Notes under the pieces: generated by a model
Told to the model about the DNA's origin: nothing
Seen by the model: only the letters and a program-made list of their open reading frames with translations
Databases searched by the model: none
Made by a program: the position numbers and the translations under genes
Part shown: positions 6,867-17,174 of the stretch, piece by piece
How positions within the stretch are numbered: position 1 is the stretch's first letter
How the letters are laid out: each line of letters begins with the position of its first letter
NCBI RefSeq assembly: GCF_015240065.1
Contig: NZ_CP060506.1
Coordinates: 1,364,001-1,428,000, forward strand
From: Nanchangia anserum
GTDB taxonomy: Bacteria > Actinomycetota > Actinomycetes > Actinomycetales > Actinomycetaceae
Direction of reading: 5' to 3'
DNA length: 64,000 nt

Positions 6867-8081
6867 ATGACCGGACTGCACATCACTGCCGCGCGCCCCG
6901 CGTCGTGGCTTCTCGATATGGATTGGCACACGCCGCTCGCCGAGTGGCCGCGCGAGGTCGTCTCGTCTCTGCCACGCGGTCTGTCGCGCCACGTCGTGCG
7001 TTATGCCGAGGTCGCCGGCAACGTCCTTGCGGTCAAGGAAATCGAGGAATCCCTGGCCAGCCACGAGTACCAGATTCTGCACCGGCTCCAGCGCACCGAT
7101 CTGCCGACGGTTGAGCCGATCGCCGTCATTTCTGGTCGCCAAACCCTCGATGGTGAACCGCTGCCTGCGGCCCTCGTCACGCGCCACCTCCACTTCTCGC
7201 TCCCCTATCGCTCGCTGTTGCAGCAGCGGATGTCACCGACGCGACTGCGTCGCGTGCTCGACTCCCTGGCCGTCCTTCTCGTGCGCCTGCACCTCGCCGG
7301 GGTTTACTGGGGCGACGTGTCGCTGTCGAACACGCTGTTTCGTCGCGATGCTGGGGAGTACGCAGCCTATTTCGTCGACGCCGAGACCGCGCGCATCTAC
7401 CCCGAACTCTCCGACGGTCAGCGCGACTACGACGTCGACCTTGCCCGCGTCAATATCATCGGCGAGCTCATGGATCTTCAATCGGGCGGCGTCCTGCCGG
7501 ACGATTACGACGTCGTCGATATCGGCGAACACACGGTGCACCGCTACCAAGAATTGTGGAACGATCTCACGGCCAAGCAGGTCATTGACGTGTCGAACCG
7601 GTGGGAACTCGACCAGCGCATCCGCCGCCTCAACGAGCTGGGATTCGACGTCGGCGAAATGGCGATCGACACGCAGGAGGGCGTCCTCACCGTCCAGCCG
7701 CGCATCGTCGACGCCGGCCACTACCGCCGCCAGATCCACGACCTGACCGGACTCAGCGTCGAGGAGAAGCAGGCTCAGCGCCTGCTCAACGACATCGAAA
7801 CGTATCGGGCGACCACCGGCCCCATGCTGCCGCTATCCACCGTCGCCGCGCGTTGGCTGGCCGAGGTGTTCGCCCCGACCATCGCCGCCATCCCGCCACA
7901 CATGCGGGCCAAGCTCGAACCCGCCCAGGTGTTCCACGAGATCCTCGAACACCGCTGGTACCTGTCGGAAAAGGCCGGCAAAGACGTGTCGACAGAGGAT
8001 GCCGTTGCCGACTACATCGCGTCGCAGCTGGCCGAGCGCGCGGACGAGGAACGCGTCCTCAACTACCCCGACCCCGTTTAG
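6867..8081 (+). CDS. DUF4032 protein with atypical kinase-like N-terminal half
   Basis: The 404-residue protein matches the actinobacterial DUF4032 family. The N-terminal half resembles lipopolysaccharide-kinase or aminoglycoside-phosphotransferase folds: Lys in LAVKEIEES, a catalytic-loop-like YWGDVSLSNTLF near residues 151-162, and FVDAETARI near 171-179. The C-terminal half has acidic and helical stretches and no recognised catalytic motif. The ATG at 6867 is preceded by an ACGAGGAG Shine-Dalgarno. It is transcribed away from the Ser/Thr kinase gene. Substrate and role are unknown for the family; small-molecule phosphorylation is only an inference. Confidence 0.85.
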   Translation: MTGLHITAARPASWLLDMDWHTPLAEWPREVVSSLPRGLSRHVVRYAEVAGNVLAVKEIEESLASHEYQILHRLQRTDLPTVEPIAVISGRQTLDGEPLPAALVTRHLHFSLPYRSLLQQRMSPTRLRRVLDSLAVLLVRLHLAGVYWGDVSLSNTLFRRDAGEYAAYFVDAETARIYPELSDGQRDYDVDLARVNIIGELMDLQSGGVLPDDYDVVDIGEHTVHRYQELWNDLTAKQVIDVSNRWELDQRIRRLNELGFDVGEMAIDTQEGVLTVQPRIVDAGHYRRQIHDLTGLSVEEKQAQRLLNDIETYRATTGPMLPLSTVAARWLAEVFAPTIAAIPPHMRAKLEPAQVFHEILEHRWYLSEKAGKDVSTEDAVADYIASQLAERADEERVLNYPDPV

Positions 8082-8096
8082 GCCGAAGCCTCGCGC

Positions 8097-9320
8097 CTAC
8101 TCTGTGGCATCGTGTGCGTCGCGGTAGCGGCGCAGGCGCTGTCCCAGATAGGTCGCCATCGTCACCTCGGCCACCGAGTCTGCCAAGAGAGCCGCACCCA
8201 GGGTGCCCCCGATCTTGTGCCAGGCGTTGCGCTGCGTTCCCGCCCGCGCCGCCACGACGGTGAGGGCCGCGCCAATTGCCGCCTCGCCCAGCGCGAGACC
8301 GCGCCCGAGCCACGGGCGCTCCAGGTAGGTGCGCCGGTACAGCGAGAGAAAGGCCGGCTCCTCGACGCCGTTGTTACCCATGAGGATGTCGACGTGGGAT
8401 CCCAGCGCGTCACGCCAGCCTGGCTTGTGATGGACGTCGGCCCCCGGGACATCCTCGAGGTCAACGTGGCCGTAGAGGAAGGACGCCAATTCGGCGGGCA
8501 CTCCAAGCGCCTGCAACGCCGCGAGAACGCCCTCGCGCCCCGTCATGGCAAACGCCGTCTCGAGTCCCTCGGCGTCGGCGTCCGTGACGATTCCGGCGAC
8601 GCGCCGGGGATTCTCGCGGTGCCCCAGATCAGCGCGCACCCGCTGCTCGAGCTGCGGATCCCCGCTCGTCACCGCACCGGCGATGACGAGGGTACGCATA
8701 GTCCACGAATGGACCGCGAGGGATTCGGGGGCGGCCTCACCCTGTTCGAGAACCGCGACGAGCTTGGCATCCTCGGGCGAGACGAAGAACCCCACCGCCG
8801 GAGTCATCGTCACCATTGCGCCCATGACGAAGTCCTCGTCCGGCAATTCGTAAAAGACCGTGCGCTGGCCGTTGTCAAGTTCACGCACCCCGAGAGAACG
8901 TCCCTCGGCCGCGGCACAGAATGGGACCGACGCGGCGGGCATCGACGTGATCTCGACGGCGCGCAGCGTCGGAGAGTCGGTGCCGACCTCGGGGAACGTG
9001 ACACTCGCAGGAATATCGTTGGCAGACTGGTCACCGATGTGCACATCCGCCTGGAAATGACGCGCGAGGTGGCGCACGACCTCGGCGTTCGTCGCACCCA
9101 CCCGATACAGCGCGTCAGCGCGATCCAACGCAGCCACGCCACCGGCGCGATTTTGCAAGATATTGAGCCCCAACAGGTGAGGCGTTGCCGGATACCAATC
9201 GAGTTCCGCCACAACGTTGAGCGACGCCAGCTCGCGAGCCACCTCGTGCGGATCGAGGTGGGGTGCCACCATCGCACCTTCCTGAACTGTCCACGTAGCC
9301 AGAGGCTCCTGCGTCGGCAT
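8097..9320 (-). CDS. Hypothetical protein, about 407 residues
   Basis: I do not recognise this protein. The ATG at 9320 is chosen because GGAGGG lies seven bases upstream; the frame stays open further upstream but without a comparable site. The N-terminal 300 residues look soluble and alternate hydrophobic strands with acidic segments. The C-terminal 80 residues are Ala/Gly-rich and could form two short membrane-associated helices, near GLALGEAAIGAALTVVAA and IGGTLGAALLADSVAE. There are no conserved Cys or His clusters. It converges with the DUF4032 gene, with only 15 bases between their stop codons. Confidence 0.7.
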   Translation of the reverse strand: MPTQEPLATWTVQEGAMVAPHLDPHEVARELASLNVVAELDWYPATPHLLGLNILQNRAGGVAALDRADALYRVGATNAEVVRHLARHFQADVHIGDQSANDIPASVTFPEVGTDSPTLRAVEITSMPAASVPFCAAAEGRSLGVRELDNGQRTVFYELPDEDFVMGAMVTMTPAVGFFVSPEDAKLVAVLEQGEAAPESLAVHSWTMRTLVIAGAVTSGDPQLEQRVRADLGHRENPRRVAGIVTDADAEGLETAFAMTGREGVLAALQALGVPAELASFLYGHVDLEDVPGADVHHKPGWRDALGSHVDILMGNNGVEEPAFLSLYRRTYLERPWLGRGLALGEAAIGAALTVVAARAGTQRNAWHKIGGTLGAALLADSVAEVTMATYLGQRLRRYRDAHDATE

Positions 9321-9407
9321 GTGCGTGCCCTCCGTCATCGGTGATCCGTTACACATCCCACAGTAGCGAAAACCCCTGCGGCGGGGGTCGGAACAGCGCG
9401 GGAACGG

Positions 9408-9444
9408 GTGGGCGGCGAGGTCATCGCTGATCCTCGCCGCCCAC
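9408..9444 (-). terminator. Stem-loop after the small amphipathic peptide gene
   Basis: A perfect 13-bp inverted repeat pairs 9408-9420 with 9432-9444 around an 11-base loop. It lies 23 bases beyond the stop codon of the peptide gene at 9468-9557. There is no clear U-run, as is common in high-G+C actinobacteria. Confidence 0.7.
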
Positions 9445-9467
9445 GTTCCTCGCGCGGATGCCACCGC

Positions 9468-9557
9468 TTAGCCAATAACCCCCACGCTATGAAGGATGCC
9501 CATAACGAGGTCGACGATCTGCTTGGCCACACCCAGGAGCTGGTTAATAAATTCCAC
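9468..9557 (-). CDS. 29-residue amphipathic peptide, phenol-soluble-modulin-like
   Basis: A 30-codon gene starts with GTG at 9557, six bases after a strong GAGGAG, and ends with TAA at 9468. The peptide begins MEFINQLLGVAKQIV and ends ILHSVGVIG. Hydrophobic residues (Phe3, Ile4, Leu7, Leu8, Ala11, Ile14, Val15, Leu17, Val18, Ile21, Leu22) recur every three to four positions. Glu2, Asn5, Gln6, Lys12, Gln13 and Asp16 lie opposite, giving an amphipathic helix. It has no signal peptide and no Cys. Size and pattern recall phenol-soluble modulins or small pore-forming peptides. The good ribosome site, codon-clean reading and terminator support a real gene; the function is inference. Confidence 0.7.
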   Translation of the reverse strand: MEFINQLLGVAKQIVDLVMGILHSVGVIG

Positions 9558-9868
9558 GACTGTCTCCTCTATGTCAGACACGATGTGCAGGCGAATGCCT
9601 ACAGGACCGTTTCTACGGGGCGCCCCCGCGCGTCGCAACCACTTTCACAACGGTCTCATTCTTTCCACATGCACACTTTTCTACCGCGCGACCAGACCAC
9701 CAGCTCGCGACCACACCTGCCCCTCCGAGAACACCTCTCACATAACGGCGCTATTTCGATGAACGGTCAAGCGATTGCGCAGGTCGGCGCGGCTAGACCA
9801 CCGCGGTCCACCTGTGCTCCCCCGCGAACACGGTCGAGCGTAAGTGGTGAAGATCACAGGCAAATATG
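9558..9868. other. Intergenic region upstream of the peptide gene
   Basis: About 310 bases separate the peptide gene from the fumC terminator. I see no convincing protein gene here. A weak possible promoter for the peptide gene (minus strand) is TTGACC at 9770-9765 with TTATGT at 9745-9740, but the spacer is 19 bases. Confidence 0.35.
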
Positions 9869-9909
9869 AGAGGGGCTGGGCACACACCTCGTGTGCGCCC
9901 AGCCCCTCT
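9869..9909 (-). terminator. fumC transcription terminator
   Basis: A long hairpin lies just past the fumC stop. AGAGGGGCTGGG (9869-9880) pairs with CCCAGCCCCTCT (9898-9909), extended inward by CACAC/GTGTG with a one-base mismatch and a short loop. Confidence 0.85.
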
Positions 9910-9925
9910 GCGTGATAGGTAGAGC

Positions 9926-11326
9926 TTACTTACCACTCGGTCGCGTCATCGTCGCGACGTCGAGAGCGGCGTCCAGCTGCTCCTCGGTGAGCGCCCCGTC
10001 CTTGACATAGCCGAGGTCAAGAGCGGCCTCCTTGACGGTGATGCCCTTCTTCACCGAGTGCTTCGCGATCTTCGCGGCGTTCTCGTAGCCGATGAGCCGG
10101 TTCAGCGGGGTCACGATCGACGGCGAAGACTCGGCCAGCTCGAGGCAGCGTTCGCGGTTAGCGATGATGCCGTCGACGCACCGAACGGCCAACAGCTCGG
10201 CAACGTTGCCCAGGCAGTTGATCGATTCGAGCAGGTCCGCGGCCATGACCGGCAGCATGACGAGCAAGTCGAAGTTACCCTGAGCGCCAGCGAACGTGAT
10301 CGTCGCGTCATTGCCGATGACCTGCGCGGCAACCATGACCGTGGCCTCGGGCAGAACCGGGTTGACCTTGCCCGGCATGATCGATGACCCCGGCTGCAGG
10401 TCGGGCAGCTGAATCTCGCCGATGCCCGAACGCGGACCGGACGACGCCCACCGCAGGTCGTTCGCGATCTTGACCATCGACACGGCGACCGTGCGCAGCG
10501 CACCCGAGGTCTCGACGAGCGAATCCTGCGCCGCCTGGGCCTCGAAGTGGTTCGTCGCCTCGGTGAACGGCAGTCCGGTGTTTTCGGCGATCAGCTCGAT
10601 GACGCGCGCCGAGAAGCCCTCGGGAGTGTTAATACCCGTGCCGACGGCGGTGCCACCCAACGGCAGCTCGGCCAGGCGCGGCAGGGCGTTCTTGACGCGG
10701 TCGATGCCGAGACGAATCTGGGCGGCGTATCCGGAGAATTCCTGACCGAGCATGATCGGCGTCGCGTCCATCAGATGCGTGCGCCCGGCCTTGACGACGT
10801 CGGCGAATTCCTCAGCCTTCTTCTCGAGCGAGGACGCCAGGACGTCGAGCTTGGGCAGCAGCACCTCGTCAATCGCCTGGTAGGCGGCAATGTGGATCGA
10901 GGACGGGAAGACGTCGTTGGAGGACTGCGAGGCGTTGACGTGATCGTTCGGATGAACCTTCTCGCCCTTGATCTGGGTGGCAACGGTGCCGAGCACCTCG
11001 TTCGTGTTCATGTTCGACGACGTGCCCGACCCGGTCTGGAAGATGTCGATCGGGTACTGATCGTCGAACTCACCGCCGATGAGGCGTTCTGCGGCCTCGA
11101 CGATCGCCTTCGAGGTGGCCTCGTCGAGTACGCCCAGCTCGGCGTTGGCCAGTGCAGCCGCACGCTTGATCTGGCCAAGCGCGGCGATGTGGTGAGGAGA
11201 GAGGGTGCGACCGGAGATCGGGAAGTTTTCAACGGCGCGCTGAGTCTGCGCGGCATAGAGGGCGTCCTTGGGAACCTTCACTTCGCCCATGGTGTCGTGT
11301 TCGATGCGGTACTCGGTTTCGCTCAC
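9926..11326 (-). CDS. fumC: Fumarate hydratase, class II
   Basis: The 466-residue protein is the usual length for class II fumarase, which interconverts fumarate and L-malate in the TCA cycle as an iron-free tetramer. The family signature loop [11 protein letters not shown] is intact around residues 313-323. Other conserved blocks are [36 protein letters not shown] and [12 protein letters not shown]. The catalytic Ser is in the GSSIMPGK loop and the His in the THLMDA block. It is a single-gene unit with its own terminator, divergent from the small membrane protein gene at 11550. Confidence 0.97.
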   Translation of the reverse strand: MSETEYRIEHDTMGEVKVPKDALYAAQTQRAVENFPISGRTLSPHHIAALGQIKRAAALANAELGVLDEATSKAIVEAAERLIGGEFDDQYPIDIFQTGSGTSSNMNTNEVLGTVATQIKGEKVHPNDHVNASQSSNDVFPSSIHIAAYQAIDEVLLPKLDVLASSLEKKAEEFADVVKAGRTHLMDATPIMLGQEFSGYAAQIRLGIDRVKNALPRLAELPLGGTAVGTGINTPEGFSARVIELIAENTGLPFTEATNHFEAQAAQDSLVETSGALRTVAVSMVKIANDLRWASSGPRSGIGEIQLPDLQPGSSIMPGKVNPVLPEATVMVAAQVIGNDATITFAGAQGNFDLLVMLPVMAADLLESINCLGNVAELLAVRCVDGIIANRERCLELAESSPSIVTPLNRLIGYENAAKIAKHSVKKGITVKEAALDLGYVKDGALTEEQLDAALDVATMTRPSGK

Positions 11327-11549
11327 GGCGACGTACTCCTTACGTGTCGATTCGGGGCGGACGCCCCATCCCCTCTATTGTGGCGCGGACATCTCACCAT
11401 CGCCGACATTTCACCTGGAGATCCCCTGGGGATTGCCTCCTCACGGCGCGCGACCAGGGACCTCCTACCCGCCTCCCCTGTCCCGCTTCGCTAGGCCTAG
11501 ACCGCGCGGACTCGTAGGATGGAAGGAGGCAACGAAAGGGACGTAAGCG

Positions 11550-12086
11550 ATGGCTGACGGCGACGGACCGCACGCGAACGGTTCGGACACACCCAAATTT
11601 GGATTGCCGGTAGGCGACATCTCCGACACCGCGTCGATCCCCGCCTACCGCGATGAGGCCGGCGAGATGCCCGAGACCATCCCGCCGACCCCGTCCAAAC
11701 GACGCGTGCCCATCATCGTCGGCTATGTCCTTCTCATCGTCCTCGTCCTCGTGCTCGGCGGGATCATCTGGGCGATGTCGACGGGGGCGATCGGCGGCGG
11801 TACCGAGGAGGAATCGACGCACAGCGAACAGGTGACGCAGCCCTCGATCACGATGTCGACCTCCGAGCCGACGCCCGTGTACTCCAATAGGCCGCGACGC
11901 ACCTACGCTCCCCGGCCCACCCAACCGACACAGGACGCCCCGGAATCGCCGACGACGCAACAGCAGCCGGCACCTCAACAGCCGGCGCCGACGGCACCGG
12001 CTCCTCGCCCCACGCAACCGAGCGCGGAGCCGACGAACCCCGACCCCAGCGAAGCGCCGCAGGGCGACGCAGATAACGGCAACTAG
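11550..12086 (+). CDS. Single-pass membrane protein with Pro/Thr-rich extracellular tail
   Basis: The 178-residue protein has an acidic cytoplasmic N-terminus (about 1-50), then KRR, then one membrane helix (about 53-75: VPIIVGYVLLIVLVLVLGG). A low-complexity tail rich in Pro, Thr, Gln and Ala follows, typical of extracellular wall-spanning segments. No LPXTG motif or enzymatic domain is present. An AAAGGGAC site precedes the ATG. Its TAG stop overlaps the stop of the convergent gene within a single CTAG. The function is unknown. Confidence 0.75.
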   Translation: MADGDGPHANGSDTPKFGLPVGDISDTASIPAYRDEAGEMPETIPPTPSKRRVPIIVGYVLLIVLVLVLGGIIWAMSTGAIGGGTEEESTHSEQVTQPSITMSTSEPTPVYSNRPRRTYAPRPTQPTQDAPESPTTQQQPAPQQPAPTAPAPRPTQPSAEPTNPDPSEAPQGDADNGN

Positions 12087-12814
12087 TTGGGGAAGAAGCC
12101 GTAGTCGACGTTGTCTTCGAGGCTGAAGCCGCGGCCCGTACTCAACTGGGCACACACGGCCTGCGACCCCGTCATCGTGCAGCCGTAGTCCCCCAGTTCG
12201 ACGTGCATCCCAAAACCCAGTTCGGGAATCTGGAACCGATCCCCGCCCTCGGCGTGGTCGCGGGCGTCGGCGAACATGCGGGTCGCGTCAGTCGAACAGG
12301 CACCGATGCCGCGCGAGTCGTTCCACACGCCGACAACCGAGGAGCGCAGAGACTGTCCCGCGGCGCACGCATGCGCATCTCCGCGGTGAACGGCAAGGTT
12401 GGCGATGCCGACACACACGGCTCCCGCGCCCGTCGCCTCCTGACCTGACGCGTTCGCCGGCCGCGGCACCCACCCGGTCGCATCCAGGGCCGACACGTCG
12501 TCAGCGATCGTGCACACCAGCTGCCCCGATGGCGAGCGGAAAGTCACGCGGTGGGCGTCGCCTCCCAACTCAGTCGCGGCAACGGGCTGAGTCGCCAGGA
12601 TCGAGCGGACCTCGGCCGTATCGGCATGCGGCGCAGCCTGCGGGCGAATCTGCTCCTCGACCTTGTCGCTGACGGACTCCGCGCGCCCATAGACGGCGGT
12701 TTGGCCGGTCGCTACGCGATAAATCTGGAAACACAAAGCGATCAACACGGCAAGCAGGATGAGGCCGATCACCGCGTTGACAAGGCGGCGGACGGGTGAA
12801 ACACGCGTGGGCAT
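12083..12814 (-). CDS. Membrane-anchored or secreted hypothetical protein
   Basis: A 243-residue protein with an ATG at 12814 behind a near-perfect AAGGAGG. A basic start (MPTRVSPVRR) is followed by a hydrophobic segment (about 11-35) that can serve as a signal anchor. The remainder is extracytoplasmic and has several Cys that could pair as disulfides. Near the C-terminus, TMTGSQAVC and FSLEDNVDYGF are notable but unassigned. It lies 11 bases downstream of the exonuclease gene, so it probably belongs to the guaB-exonuclease transcript. I do not recognise the family. Confidence 0.75.
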   Translation of the reverse strand: MPTRVSPVRRLVNAVIGLILLAVLIALCFQIYRVATGQTAVYGRAESVSDKVEEQIRPQAAPHADTAEVRSILATQPVAATELGGDAHRVTFRSPSGQLVCTIADDVSALDATGWVPRPANASGQEATGAGAVCVGIANLAVHRGDAHACAAGQSLRSSVVGVWNDSRGIGACSTDATRMFADARDHAEGGDRFQIPELGFGMHVELGDYGCTMTGSQAVCAQLSTGRGFSLEDNVDYGFFPN

Positions 12815-12824
12815 GATCGCCTCC

Positions 12825-15052
<2,228 letters not shown>

Positions 15053-15072
15053 CTAACGCCCGCGAGCGCAAC

Positions 15073-15987
15073 TTAGTCAGGCCGGCTCCAGCGCGCGGCG
15101 ATCTCGACGATTTCGGCGACCGTCGCCGGCAGGGTGTGCAGCCGGGTGACGTGGGCGGACAGCAGGCACGGGGTATCGTCGCCGACGAGATAGACCGCCA
15201 GGTCGGGGGTGTCGGCCTGAATGCGCTGGACGCTGCCGCACACATCATCGGGACCGTCGATGATGATGAGGGCGCGCACGGCCGAGCCGGCCACGTAGTC
15301 TTCGCACGCGCTGCTGAGTCGGCGCACCGACGTCGACAACACACCCGTGAGGACACCTTCCCATTGCAACGCCGCGGCGAGCACGTGCCCCGAGATGACA
15401 GATTCCGTCGGCACCGCGATGACGACGTCGGGAACGACGCCCTCGGCGGGACAAAACTGCGTGTCGGCGCTGCCGGCGACCTGCTGAATCGCGCGCAGCG
15501 CCAGCTGCCGGAGCATGACGCGCGGGGCGTGGCCGGGGGACGAAACCTGCGGACGGTCCTCGATGATGGCCAGTGCCGGGCAGATGACGTGGGTCCACGC
15601 GTGCACCAGCCCGTCAGTGGCGATCGCCCGGTCGAGGATGGAGCGCGCGACGACGGTATCTTGCGCGTTGATCGCGTCGATGAGGGCGCCCTTGGACACC
15701 GTCACCGTCACATCGACGTTGAGGGCGTCCTCGTTCTCGGCGAGAGCCTGATGGGCGGCGTCGGCGGCGGAGATCCCCGTGGCCATGAGGGCGCACATTC
15801 GCTCCAGCCGGGCGATGTCGATCGCGGTGTAGCGTCGATGCGCACCGATGGTCCGCACGGAAGGACCCAATCCGTAGCGGCGCTCCCACGTGCGCAACGT
15901 TGAGGGGGACACGCCGATCTTGCGGGCGACTGACGCCACCGTCAGGGGCAATTCGTCAACACAGTGTCCCAGCGTGACCTTGGGCAT
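15073..15987 (-). CDS. MerR-family regulator with C-terminal sensor-like domain
   Basis: The 304-residue protein starts at the ATG at 15987, which follows AAAGGAGGAGGG. Residues about 14-80 form a MerR-type winged helix: VASVARKIGVSPSTLRTWERRYGL, here split by function into the helix-turn-helix and the wing HRRYTAIDIARLERM. The C-terminal 200 residues resemble the helical plus Rossmann-like layout of cobalamin-binding sensors, but I see no clear DxHxxG cobalamin motif. It may sense a different ligand or a protein. It is divergent from whiB, and repeated TGCGCAA elements lie in the shared promoter region. Target genes are inferred only. Confidence 0.85.
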   Translation of the reverse strand: MPKVTLGHCVDELPLTVASVARKIGVSPSTLRTWERRYGLGPSVRTIGAHRRYTAIDIARLERMCALMATGISAADAAHQALAENEDALNVDVTVTVSKGALIDAINAQDTVVARSILDRAIATDGLVHAWTHVICPALAIIEDRPQVSSPGHAPRVMLRQLALRAIQQVAGSADTQFCPAEGVVPDVVIAVPTESVISGHVLAAALQWEGVLTGVLSTSVRRLSSACEDYVAGSAVRALIIIDGPDDVCGSVQRIQADTPDLAVYLVGDDTPCLLSAHVTRLHTLPATVAEIVEIAARWSRPD

Positions 15988-16083
15988 CCCTCCTCCTTTC
16001 TTCTGCGATTCTCTCTCGCGTCCCGGTCTCGTGCCACTTGGAGCCACCACGTCGAGTACCGCACCCCTGCCATCTCCAGCCGC

Positions 16084-16237
16084 ATGCGCAACTTTTCCCA
16101 GCATCCGTTGAGGAATAACCGTCATGCTGGACGTGTGCGCGGCGAGGAATCGCAGCGACTACGCCCCGGCACCGCGCCGAAGGTGAACAAGATCCAAATT
16201 GGCTGCGCAAAATGCTTGAATAACTTATGCGCAACTT
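16084..16237. promoter_or_regulatory. Repeated TGCGCAA elements between the merR-type gene and whiB
   Basis: The 11-base sequence ATGCGCAACTT occurs twice in the same orientation, at 16084-16094 and 16227-16237. A third partial copy, TGCGCAAAA, lies at 16204-16212. The second full copy sits inside the spacer of the whiB promoter, the usual place for MerR-family operators. I infer that they are binding sites for the divergent regulator or a related protein. Confidence 0.5.
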
Positions 16238-16245
16238 GCTACGAT
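16216..16245 (+). promoter_or_regulatory. Probable whiB promoter
   Basis: TTGAAT at 16216-16221 is followed after 18 bases by TACGAT at 16240-16245. Transcription would start near 16252, about 30 bases before the GTG start of the whiB gene. Confidence 0.6.
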
Positions 16246-16281
16246 CGACCTCAGGCGTTAGCCATCGAAAGGAGAACCGCA

Positions 16282-16581
16282 GTGACTGATGTTTCGCGTC
16301 TGCCCGGACCGCTCATGGAAAAGTGGGAATGGCAGTACCAGGGGGCTTGTCGCGACATGGACACCGAGCTGTTCTTCCACCCCGAGGGCGAACGCGGAGG
16401 CACCCGGCGTCGTCGCGCCGAGGCCGCGAAGGCCATTTGCGCGACCTGCCCCGTGCTCGAGCAGTGCCGCGAATACGCACTGGCGGCTCACGAGCCCTAC
16501 GGCGTGTGGGGCGGCATGAGCGAGGAAGAGCGTCGTGACTACATCCAACGCCAACGGCGGATGGCACGGCGCAGCGCCTAA
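16282..16581 (+). CDS. WhiB-family iron-sulfur regulator, WhiB3/WhiD type
   Basis: A 99-residue protein from a GTG at 16282, preceded by AAAGGAG. It has the four WhiB cysteines that ligate a [4Fe-4S] cluster (one in QGACRDMD, then CATCPVLEQC), the GVWGG turn and a basic C-terminal tail for DNA contact. The pattern LPGP, WQYQG, FFHPEGERGG and EPYGVWGG is closest to WhiB3/WhiD among the WhiB classes I know. Those proteins bind the sigma factor and respond to redox state and development. The longer upstream reading frame lacks a ribosome site and is rejected as the start. Confidence 0.93.
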   Translation: MTDVSRLPGPLMEKWEWQYQGACRDMDTELFFHPEGERGGTRRRRAEAAKAICATCPVLEQCREYALAAHEPYGVWGGMSEEERRDYIQRQRRMARRSA

Positions 16582-16591
16582 TATCCACGAC

Positions 16592-16629
16592 GACGGCGGC
16601 ACCACGCGGATTCGCGTGGTGCCGCCGTC
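16592..16629 (+). terminator. whiB terminator
   Basis: A 17-bp perfect stem pairs 16592-16608 with 16613-16629 around the loop GATT. It begins ten bases after the whiB stop codon. Confidence 0.88.
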
Positions 16630-16660
16630 TATGTCTGCCTCACGGCTCCGATATACGCGT

Positions 16661-16693
16661 CGAGGGCGCGCCTGTCACACAGGCGCGCCCTCG
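16661..16693 (-). terminator. groES terminator
   Basis: A 15-bp inverted repeat (16661-16675 with 16679-16693) and a 3-base loop lie just past the groES stop on the minus strand. Its presence means that groEL does not follow groES here. Confidence 0.85.
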
Positions 16694-16711
16694 AACGGTA
16701 ACTGCTAGCGA

Positions 16712-17008
16712 CTAGCGCTCGACCTTGGCGAGGATGTCGCGGGCCGAGAGGATCATGTACTCCTCGTCGCCGTACTTGACCTCGGTGCCGCCGTACTTCG
16801 AGTAGATGACGGTGTCGCCCTCGGCGACGTCCATCGCAACGCGGTTGCCGTTGTCGTCAACGCGACCGGGGCCAACTGCGACGACCTTGCCCTCCTGCGG
16901 CTTTTCCTTGGCCGTGTCGGGGATAACGAGGCCGGACGCGGTGGTCTTCTGGGCCTCAACCTGCTGAATGACCACGCGGTCTTCGAGCGGCTTGATGGAG
17001 ACGGACAT
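16712..17008 (-). CDS. groES: Co-chaperonin GroES (Hsp10)
   Basis: The 98-residue protein is full length and typical: [13 protein letters not shown] at the start, the mobile-loop region with [18 protein letters not shown], and [12 protein letters not shown] near the end. It caps the GroEL ring during protein folding in the cytoplasm. A CIRCE operator overlaps its promoter, so HrcA repression and heat induction are expected. It is a stand-alone unit: a hairpin follows directly and no groEL is next to it, so the chaperonin gene must be elsewhere. Confidence 0.97.
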   Translation of the reverse strand: MSVSIKPLEDRVVIQQVEAQKTTASGLVIPDTAKEKPQEGKVVAVGPGRVDDNGNRVAMDVAEGDTVIYSKYGGTEVKYGDEEYMILSARDILAKVER

Positions 17009-17089
17009 TGAGTCTCTCCCTTTCTGTTCACTCTGGTGGTTTCAGGGGATCTTGCCGTCGCGGGTGGTCAAGATCGACCTTGCAGGAAA

Positions 17090-17118
17090 AGACTATGCGG
17101 ATTCTGGCACTCGTTCAA
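17090..17118 (-). promoter_or_regulatory. groES promoter
   Basis: On the minus strand, TTGAAC (17118-17113) and TAGTCT (17095-17090) are separated by 17 bases. The -35 element lies within the CIRCE spacer, so bound HrcA would block RNA polymerase. Confidence 0.7.
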
Positions 17119-17133
17119 CCTGAGTGCCAGAAT
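17101..17133. promoter_or_regulatory. CIRCE element (HrcA operator)
   Basis: The core repeat CTGGCACTC (17104-17112), a 9-base spacer and GAGTGCCAG (17122-17130) match the consensus TTAGCACTC-N9-GAGTGCTAA. The palindrome extends three more bases on each side (ATT/AAT). This is the known HrcA binding site at chaperonin genes. Confidence 0.92.
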
Positions 17134-17174
17134 CTCTCGGCCTCGCGCGCGCACGAGCATGGAACAATGGCGCC

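Noticed and set aside
8112-9344. A 410-codon open frame on the + strand opposite the hypothetical gene at 8097-9320
   Set aside because: Its composition is Arg/His-rich in the manner of antisense frames, and the minus strand has a strong GGAGGG start.
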